Source: Dickeya oryzae
GTDB lineage: Bacteria > Pseudomonadota > Gammaproteobacteria > Enterobacterales > Enterobacteriaceae
Length of the DNA stretch: 64,000 nt
Direction: 5' to 3'
Assembly (NCBI RefSeq): GCF_009372235.1
Contig: NZ_ML762921.1
Span: forward strand, 124,001 to 188,000
Part shown: piece by piece, positions 58,027-64,000 of the stretch
Layout: each line of letters begins with the position of its first letter
How positions within the stretch are numbered: position 1 is the stretch's first letter
Translations under genes and position numbers: made by a program
Notes under the pieces: generated by a model
What the model was told of the DNA's origin: nothing
Seen by the model: the letters and a program-made list of their open reading frames with translations, nothing else
Databases searched by the model: none

Positions 58027-61000
58027 ATGACTACACACTGGAGCCCCCCATTGCCGCCCGCTGGCACCTCACAACACCAGCGCCTGCCGCCAGCACTGGA
58101 GGACGGCGCGTTTCTGGCAGATGAGATGTCGTTTGAAACCTTGCTGGTACTGGCCAGTGATATCGCCGCCCAGCTGTCGTTCGATGCCGGTGAAGGCTCG
58201 CCGCCGGGTAACTGGCAGGCGCTGTTTGCCAAAAGCGAAGTCACCGGTATGGCTATCATGCTGTCGTTCGACACCACGCTGGAGCAGAACCGCTTTCGTC
58301 AGGCACAGTCACGCGGTCTGGATCAGACACTGGCGTATTTGATCGCCCTCTACGGCAATCTGGATCGCTGGTACCGGGCTTTTATTCCCGTCCAGACCCT
58401 CAGTGCCGATCACATCAAGCTGACGATCCAAACGGTGCTGAAAACACAGGTGGTGCGCCCCTTTCAGTACGTGGTGATCCTGGCACAGGCACTGGAGGAC
58501 TACCGCCAGTCGCTGCTGGCAAACGACAGCCTGACCGCACTCGACCCGTTGTGGGGGATTAGCTACGACAACGGCCAGTTTGTCGCCAGCGAGCAGCACC
58601 CGTTGCTCCAGCAGCAATTACCGGGCATTGCGATCCTGGAAGAACAGTTGCAGTTGTGTTTTTCCGCCGCCATCAATGCCGTCAGCAAGTTACAGGCCGA
58701 GTGCCGCCGCCATCTGCAACAGGCGTTGTCTCATGCCGATCACGCCCCGGAAGTCGCCCTGTATCTGACGTTTCTGCGCTTATTCGCCAGAGCGCAGGCC
58801 CGACTTAACCGGTTCACCGCCCGACACCTCGATTTTTACTACCGACAGGTGCTCCGCCAGCAGCCACAACCGCTCAACGCTGACGCCGTCTTTTTAAAAC
58901 TGACGCTGGAACATCCCGCGACGCCTGCCGTCTCACTGGCGCGCGGCACCGCCTTTAGCCACGGGCAGGATGACCGACTGCGTGACCTGCTCTACCACAG
59001 CGAACACCCGGTGTTGGTGACCGACGCGGAAGTCAAACAGGTTCACTCGCTGCTGCTAAGGCGCGACCCCTTGATGTCACCAGAACGGGAGCTGGATTTC
59101 GTGACCGCTATCCACAGCGACAGCCTGTGGCCGTGGCACGATGACCAGCCGCGCTCCCGCACGCTGTTGACGCTATTTGGCGAAACACCGGCGTTACAAC
59201 GCCACCCGTCTCCCTGTGCGTCGGGCATCGCCATTATCGACCCGGTACTCTACCTGCCTGAAGGGCGGCGGCGGGTCAGCCTCACCATCACGCTTCACGA
59301 AGCGCAACATTCGCTACTGGCGCAGCAACTTTACCTGCTGCGCGATACCCCTTATCCGGCCTTGTTGCGAAATCGGCTGACCACGCTATTGCTCTCGCTG
59401 GCACGTGCGATGACACCGCTGCTGCCTGACGACAGCGCCCCCGCTACGATCCACTCGCTGGTAGAGGCGTTATCTTCCCGCCAGCTACAGGCACTGCAAC
59501 AAGGCAGCGACGACCACATTATCAGCCGCCTGTACCAATACCTGTTACTGGGCGTATTGCGCCAGACCGACGACCCGGCCTGCTATCGTCGTGCACTGGG
59601 GCATCTGTTCAGCCGCCAGTACCTGAGCCTGACCGACTGGCTGAATGACGATGACCGGCAATGGATTGTGGCCCGCAGTCGCCAGTTACTGCCCACGGAC
59701 AGCCAGTTGTCGCTGGCAGAATTGCTCAACGGCAACCGGCAAGCCACCTTCTACCGCCTGTGCAGCGAGTTATTCTCGCTACGTATCAGTACAGACAGTG
59801 GCTGGCAACCCATCGCCACGTACCGTATCCATCCACTGCGTGCTGACGATGATGGTCCCTACGGTTTTCGGCTGACCTTTACCCTGCCGCCGGGGTTTGA
59901 GGCAGTCATCCCTTGTGACCCAGCTATCCACGGTGAGAGGTGGTGTTACCACGCCCCGGCGTTGCAGGTGACCATGAAGCCGGAAACCCCTTTTTTCCCT
60001 TATTCGGCGTTTCTCCATTTCGTGCTCGGCCCGTTAATCCTCAACACAGAGGTCTCCGGCGTTCAGGCGATTCAGGTCTACACGCCGGAAGGACAAGCCG
60101 ACGCCAGCAAGGTGTTTTACCCTTTTGGCGCACAACCCGTCAGCCAGTCCTCACTGACGATCGCCAGTTATGAACTCGCCCAAAAGCAGGTACAGGACAT
60201 CACGCTGACCATCGACTGGGCCAATCTGCCGGGCGGCAGCGACGGCTTTCGCCAGCACTATCAGGCTTACCCCGGCGATTACGCCACGACGCGTTTTAAC
60301 GCGCAGCTATCCGTACTGCGAGAGGGTGAATGGAAAGTCGTCAGTCATGATATCGCGCTGTTTGACTGCGAAGCAGGCAGCGATCGGTTGCGCCCCAACA
60401 GGCAGATTCATGCCTCGCTGAAGCAGGCATTTCAACCCAGTCGCCGCGCCGTCGACGTGGATACCTTTCGCTTCGATAGCACCAGCCGCAACGGTCTGAT
60501 TCGCCTGTCGTTGTGCGAACCGGAGCACGCGTTTGGCCACCAGCAATACGCGTCACTGCTGAGCCAGACGCTAATACACAATGCCAAACACCGTAAGCCG
60601 CTACCGCTGCCCAACCCGCCGTATACCCCGGCTGTCAACCGGCTGACGCTCGGCTACCGCGCCTGCTCCCGGCTCACCCCCGGTGCCCCCGGTCACACGC
60701 CGATGCCAGACAGCCATCTGCTGCATTTACATCCTTTCGGCTATGAAGTCCTGTCCGGCTATGAAGTATTGTCCGACGATAAAGAATTGTCCGACGATAA
60801 AGTGCGGTCCCCGATGCGTACCACCGACGAGGCCACCCGTAGCGCCACCTTTTTCCCCCGCTACGAGGATGACGGCAACCTGTTCATCGGCTTACAGGCC
60901 TCATCACCGGGTGGCATGCTGAACCTGTTTTTCCATCTCGACGATCAGGCCGCCCCCACCGCCATTCGCCATCGACAGGCGTTTCAGTGGCGTTATCTGG

Positions 61001-62175
61001 TGGATAACGACTGGCGCATTCTGCCGCCGCATCAGGTCATTGCCGATACCACCTGCGGCTTTATCACCTCCGGTATCATCACGCTGGAGATCCCAACAGA
61101 GATTAACGATCGGCACACCGTTATGCCGGATAAGCTCTACTGGTTGCAGGTCAGCACCCGCCAGGGCATCGGCGAGTACGCCAACTGCCTGCATGTCGCC
61201 ACCCACGTGGTGCAGGCTCGTCGACAATGGACGCCCGAACAGGAAGACCATAACGCCCCGCAGCCGCCCACTGCCGGTTCTGGCTCTGGCTGGCAGGTAT
61301 TGTCGCCACCGCCGGGGCTTGGCGGCGTCAGCCTGATGCTGCCAGTGCAGGGTGACGCGCCGCACGAGTCCCTGCGCCAGTTCCACCAGCGCGTCAGCGA
61401 ACAGTTGCGTCACAAAGGACGGGCATTGACCGGCTGGGATTATGAACGGCTGGTGCTGCAACAGTTTGCGGATATTGAACAGGTGCGTTGTTTTCCACAT
61501 ACCCGTTTCGGCGTGCCGGGTCATCATCCGGGGCATGTCCTGCTTTTGGTGCGTCAGCGCCACCCTGCCTGTCAGCATCAGCCCTGTGACGCGCGGCACA
61601 CCAGCGCCGCGCTGCTGCACCGGATACAAAGCTGGTTGCAAACCGTCGCGCCGCCGGGGGCCAACATCGCGGTGCGTTCACCGGTGTACGACAGGGTTCA
61701 GGTACGCTGTAGCGTCGCGTTTCAGCCGGGACAACACCCGGGGCAGGCATTGCGGACGTTGAACCGGGATATCTGTGCCTACCTTTGCCCGTGGCGCGAA
61801 GACAGCGTCAGCCAGGGCTTCGGTTCCCACGTGGCGCTACACCAAATCGAGTCATTCATCGCCCACCTCGATTACGTGCGTTTCGTGACCGCGTTTTCAC
61901 TGGTCATCCTGCGTCAGGACACCCGCGATGAGTGTGATGACCCGACGACGGGCTGGTGGTTATCTGACAGTGCTGCGCCGTCGCACGATAACACCCGCGA
62001 TCCCGCCGTAAACACCCCGAATCTGACCGGGCTAAGTCCGCGCTATCCCTGGAATATTATCCTGCCGGTTGAACAACACGCGTTGCGGCTCAGTACCGAT
62101 CCGCGCCCGCTTGCGCCGGAAAAAATCGGTATTGGCGATCTGGTCATCGGCGACAGTTTTATCACCGTCCGCTAA
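58027..62175 (+). CDS. Very large baseplate-J-like wedge protein (Afp11-like)
   Basis: Baseplate wedge protein of 1382 aa. The J-like region is near the C-terminus (FHQRVSEQLRHKGRALTGWD, YERLVLQQFADIEQVRCFPH, about residues 1115-1160, and the end with SHVALHQIESFIAHLDYVRF). The first 1000 residues are less conserved, with alternating helical (1-260) and beta-rich parts. Residues about 905-928 are four copies of a six-residue repeat (GYEVLS, GYEVLS, DDKELS, DDKVRS) coded by 18-bp tandem repeats. It links the gp25 core to the outer wedge. Size is at the high end for such proteins. Confidence 0.88.
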   Translation: MTTHWSPPLPPAGTSQHQRLPPALEDGAFLADEMSFETLLVLASDIAAQLSFDAGEGSPPGNWQALFAKSEVTGMAIMLSFDTTLEQNRFRQAQSRGLDQTLAYLIALYGNLDRWYRAFIPVQTLSADHIKLTIQTVLKTQVVRPFQYVVILAQALEDYRQSLLANDSLTALDPLWGISYDNGQFVASEQHPLLQQQLPGIAILEEQLQLCFSAAINAVSKLQAECRRHLQQALSHADHAPEVALYLTFLRLFARAQARLNRFTARHLDFYYRQVLRQQPQPLNADAVFLKLTLEHPATPAVSLARGTAFSHGQDDRLRDLLYHSEHPVLVTDAEVKQVHSLLLRRDPLMSPERELDFVTAIHSDSLWPWHDDQPRSRTLLTLFGETPALQRHPSPCASGIAIIDPVLYLPEGRRRVSLTITLHEAQHSLLAQQLYLLRDTPYPALLRNRLTTLLLSLARAMTPLLPDDSAPATIHSLVEALSSRQLQALQQGSDDHIISRLYQYLLLGVLRQTDDPACYRRALGHLFSRQYLSLTDWLNDDDRQWIVARSRQLLPTDSQLSLAELLNGNRQATFYRLCSELFSLRISTDSGWQPIATYRIHPLRADDDGPYGFRLTFTLPPGFEAVIPCDPAIHGERWCYHAPALQVTMKPETPFFPYSAFLHFVLGPLILNTEVSGVQAIQVYTPEGQADASKVFYPFGAQPVSQSSLTIASYELAQKQVQDITLTIDWANLPGGSDGFRQHYQAYPGDYATTRFNAQLSVLREGEWKVVSHDIALFDCEAGSDRLRPNRQIHASLKQAFQPSRRAVDVDTFRFDSTSRNGLIRLSLCEPEHAFGHQQYASLLSQTLIHNAKHRKPLPLPNPPYTPAVNRLTLGYRACSRLTPGAPGHTPMPDSHLLHLHPFGYEVLSGYEVLSDDKELSDDKVRSPMRTTDEATRSATFFPRYEDDGNLFIGLQASSPGGMLNLFFHLDDQAAPTAIRHRQAFQWRYLVDNDWRILPPHQVIADTTCGFITSGIITLEIPTEINDRHTVMPDKLYWLQVSTRQGIGEYANCLHVATHVVQARRQWTPEQEDHNAPQPPTAGSGSGWQVLSPPPGLGGVSLMLPVQGDAPHESLRQFHQRVSEQLRHKGRALTGWDYERLVLQQFADIEQVRCFPHTRFGVPGHHPGHVLLLVRQRHPACQHQPCDARHTSAALLHRIQSWLQTVAPPGANIAVRSPVYDRVQVRCSVAFQPGQHPGQALRTLNRDICAYLCPWREDSVSQGFGSHVALHQIESFIAHLDYVRFVTAFSLVILRQDTRDECDDPTTGWWLSDSAAPSHDNTRDPAVNTPNLTGLSPRYPWNIILPVEQHALRLSTDPRPLAPEKIGIGDLVIGDSFITVR
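60739..60810 (+). repeat. In-frame 18-bp tandem repeat in the Afp11-like gene
   Basis: Four 18-bp units: two near-identical GGCTATGAAGTNNTGTCC units, then two GACGATAAAGNNNNGTCC units, coding GYEVLS-GYEVLS-DDKELS-DDKVRS. Unit number can change without a frameshift. Confidence 0.85.
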
Positions 62176-62226
62176 CCCGCGATAACGGCACGGCCACGCG
62201 GGAGAAGCGACAAAAGGAGTAGGTCA

Positions 62227-63054
62227 GTGGCAAAACGAAATCGCGGCACGTTGAAAAACTATTTCCGTCAGGGCGCTATGCCGTCCGCCGAGCACTTTTC
62301 CGATTTGATCGACTCGTCAGTCAACAAAATCGAGGAAGGGTTTGATAAAACACCGGAACACGGGCTGAAGCTCGCCGCACTGGATGCCCACGCCAGACTG
62401 ATGACGTTTTACCGCGACAGTGACCCCAGCCGGGAGTTGTGGTCAGTTGGCCTGCAACCGGACAGCGATCGCTTACAGATAGACCGCCACCTCAGCGACG
62501 GGCAGGAGGTGATGGACGACACAGCCCCCTTGTTGACACTCACCCCGGAAGGGCGAATGGGCGTGAATACCACCGCGCCGCGCCATGCGCTTGAGGTCAA
62601 CGGGGTGATCGGCGCGCAAGGTCGCGCCGGGGCGCAATGGGCAGAGACACTACCGGCTGATGGTCAGTGGCACGATATCACCCCCAAACTGGAAGGGTGC
62701 CAGGCGTTTGAAGTCATGGCCGGTGTGGGTATCCGCCATTCAGGGCGTTACGCGTTGCTCCACGCTATTGCCCTGAATACCTGTGCGCCCAGCGGTTTTC
62801 TGTTCAACTTTTTCGGCCACAAAAACCGCATCAACGCGCACCATGCTTATTACCATTCACGGGCTGACAAGCTGACATTGCGCTGGCTGCGCGACGATAC
62901 CCCCACGCACGGTCATGACGGTATCCGCCCTTACCGGTTGCAGATTCGCACCCACACCAGTTACGGCGACGGCATCGTCATTCGCTACCACCTCACCCAA
63001 CTGTGGCATGACGTCTACATGCACGACTGCCTGTTACCGGCACAGGAGGCGTGA
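62227..63054 (+). CDS. Fibre-like eCIS protein of unknown role
   Basis: Protein of 275 aa starting AKRNRGTLKNYFRQGAMPSA and SDLIDSSVNKIEEGFDK, an N-terminal helical module I associate with eCIS baseplate neighbourhoods. The middle carries a fibre-type motif EGRMGVNTTAPRHALEVNGV (about residues 115-135), like the VGIGTTxPxxxLxVNG motif of tail fibres and trimeric adhesins, and the C-terminal 140 residues form a separate His-rich domain (NAHHAYYHSRADKLTLRW). It could be an outer baseplate or receptor-binding part. GTG start with AAGGAG upstream, between two baseplate-J-like genes. Confidence 0.75.
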   Translation: MAKRNRGTLKNYFRQGAMPSAEHFSDLIDSSVNKIEEGFDKTPEHGLKLAALDAHARLMTFYRDSDPSRELWSVGLQPDSDRLQIDRHLSDGQEVMDDTAPLLTLTPEGRMGVNTTAPRHALEVNGVIGAQGRAGAQWAETLPADGQWHDITPKLEGCQAFEVMAGVGIRHSGRYALLHAIALNTCAPSGFLFNFFGHKNRINAHHAYYHSRADKLTLRWLRDDTPTHGHDGIRPYRLQIRTHTSYGDGIVIRYHLTQLWHDVYMHDCLLPAQEA

Positions 63055-63056
63055 GC

Positions 63057-64000
63057 ATGGCACCGTCGTCGTTTATCCCAAGGCAAACGGATGACCCGGA
63101 TAACGTTGCCAGCCTGCTGCGCGACGGGCTGGAGCTCGTGCAGACACTCAGCGGCAACCGCTGGACCGACTACAACCTGCACGACCCCGGCGTCACCCTG
63201 TTAGAACTGTTGTGTTTCGCGCTGACGGACCTTATCTATCGCACCGATTTCGACGTTGCCGATTATCTGACAACGCCTGACGGCCAGCTGGATTACGCCG
63301 CACAGGGGCTGATGCTGCCGGAGCAGATTTTCCCGGCACGCCCCTGCACCCGAGAAGATTATCAGCATGCGATACAAGACAACGTCGATGACGTCGAGCG
63401 CGTCTGGGTAACACTGGACGCCCAATGCCCGCAGTACTATCACCTCGACCTGCTGCTCACCGAGTCGGCACGTCAGCGCTGTGAACACCATCCGGCGCTG
63501 CGCGATGCCATCATCACGGCGGTTACCGAGGTTTACCACCGCAACCGCAACCTGTGTGAAGACCTCGCCGGGGTACGCATCATCGACAGCCGCGGGCTGC
63601 GACTGTACGCCGATATTGAGCTGCAACGTCACGATAATGCCGACGCGCTGGCGGCGGACATTTACTTTCAGGCCGAACAGTGGCTGCGCGGCGACGACAC
63701 CCGCGCCGACGAGATACCCGATAATGACCCCATAGCCCCAACCCGCGCCCTCTCGTCACTCTATACCCGGCTCATCAGCCTCGATGGGATTAGCCATATC
63801 CAACAATTGCGCCTGATCCCGCCGCCTGAACGGGAGGGTGTCCCCAACGCTCGCTCTGATCATCGCCGTTCGGATCACGTCAGCCCCGATCACTTCAGCC
63901 CCGGCGACTGGATCCTGCTGCCGAAAAAGCACGATGACATTCACCTCAGGTTTACCCATCAGGGTTATCCCGTGCCGATTGATTTCAGCGCCATGAGTAT
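63057..64000 (+). CDS. Baseplate-J-like protein (partial, cut by window end)
   Basis: The ATG at 63057, two bases after the previous stop and behind CAGGAGG, opens a frame still open at the window end (over 314 residues). WTDYNLHDPGVTLLELLCFA near residue 40 is the hallmark of the baseplate-J/wedge proteins of eCIS (Afp12-like). Residues about 265-285 hold a small repeat, RSDH-RRSDHVSPDHFSPGDW, coded by GATCACNTCAGCCCC-like units. It probably pairs with the 58027 protein in the wedge. The rest of the cluster lies outside the window. Confidence 0.85.
   Translation, partial: MAPSSFIPRQTDDPDNVASLLRDGLELVQTLSGNRWTDYNLHDPGVTLLELLCFALTDLIYRTDFDVADYLTTPDGQLDYAAQGLMLPEQIFPARPCTREDYQHAIQDNVDDVERVWVTLDAQCPQYYHLDLLLTESARQRCEHHPALRDAIITAVTEVYHRNRNLCEDLAGVRIIDSRGLRLYADIELQRHDNADALAADIYFQAEQWLRGDDTRADEIPDNDPIAPTRALSSLYTRLISLDGISHIQQLRLIPPPEREGVPNARSDHRRSDHVSPDHFSPGDWILLPKKHDDIHLRFTHQGYPVPIDFSAMS

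Noticed and set aside
50216-64000. Interpretation of the cluster as a T6SS or an ordinary prophage tail
   Set aside because: DUF4255, LysM hub and two gp19-type tube proteins with a single-chain sheath are eCIS traits; no Tss membrane genes or phage head genes are seen, though the right side is outside the window.

Overview
The window reads as chromosome from a soft-rot enterobacterium, most likely Dickeya (Pectobacteriaceae). The housekeeping genes are close to E. coli in sequence and partly in order: lplT-aas ... omr sRNA ... galR ... lysA/lysR, then dusA-pspG-qor-dnaB-alr ... tyrB ... yjbQ-uvrA/ssb. Other pointers are an arb/bgl-type beta-glucoside operon, a periplasmic PheC-type cyclohexadienyl dehydratase, a type I-F CRISPR repeat and a high load of short dispersed palindromic repeats. 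The genus is inferred; no rRNA or tRNA gene was seen.

Layout. 1-2.7 kb: lysophospholipid uptake and reacylation (lplT, aas). 2.9-9.0 kb: a beta-glucoside operon (BglG-type antiterminator, PTS EIIBCA, two tandem GH1 6-phospho-beta-glucosidases) controlled by RNA antitermination. 9.1 kb: one OmrA/OmrB-type sRNA. 9.3-11.7 kb: lpxO and galR. 12.1-18.4 kb: a second beta-glucoside/cellobiose system (Lac-family EIIA, EIIB, EIIC, a third GH1, a GntR and a LacI regulator) with three near-identical operators in the divergent promoter. 18.4-20.7 kb: lysA/lysR. 20.7-26.3 kb: an ABC importer with an alkaline-phosphatase-superfamily hydrolase and a divergent HutC-type GntR regulator, probably for a phosphonate or phosphoester. 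26.5-32.1 kb: dusA, pspG (sigma-54 promoter), qor, dnaB, alr. 32.2-38.7 kb: an aromatic amino acid neighbourhood (PheC, AroP-like permease, Lrp-type regulator, TyrB), with an orphan three-spacer I-F CRISPR array abutting a dispersed repeat. 39.0-47.4 kb: a chemoreceptor, a diguanylate cyclase, yjbQ, uvrA and ssb (shared LexA box). 47.5-48.6 kb: an AT-rich patch with a small unknown gene and a broken membrane-protein gene. 48.7-49.9 kb: a flavin reductase-like protein and a nucleotide-sugar-epimerase-like protein.

50.2-64.0 kb (running off the right edge): a contractile injection system of the extracellular (eCIS/Afp/PVC) kind. The genes are a DUF4255 cap/terminator, an unknown protein with a compensated double frameshift, one sheath, two gp19-type tube proteins, a DUF5908-like small protein, a LysM hub protein, a VgrG-like spike, a PAAR tip, a gp25 wedge, a very large baseplate-J-like protein, a fibre-like protein and the start of another baseplate-J-like protein. 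ATPase, tape measure and cargo genes are not in view. The cap-first order and the single sheath gene differ from the classic Afp/PVC order and make this the most interesting part of the window.

A recurring theme is repeat activity: three copies of a 0.2-0.35 kb dispersed repeat, two copies of a TATACCC-ended palindromic element (one inside a gene, one forming the end of the antiterminator gene), a different palindromic element in the galR promoter, and several 14-18 bp tandem arrays, two of them in or next to the eCIS genes.
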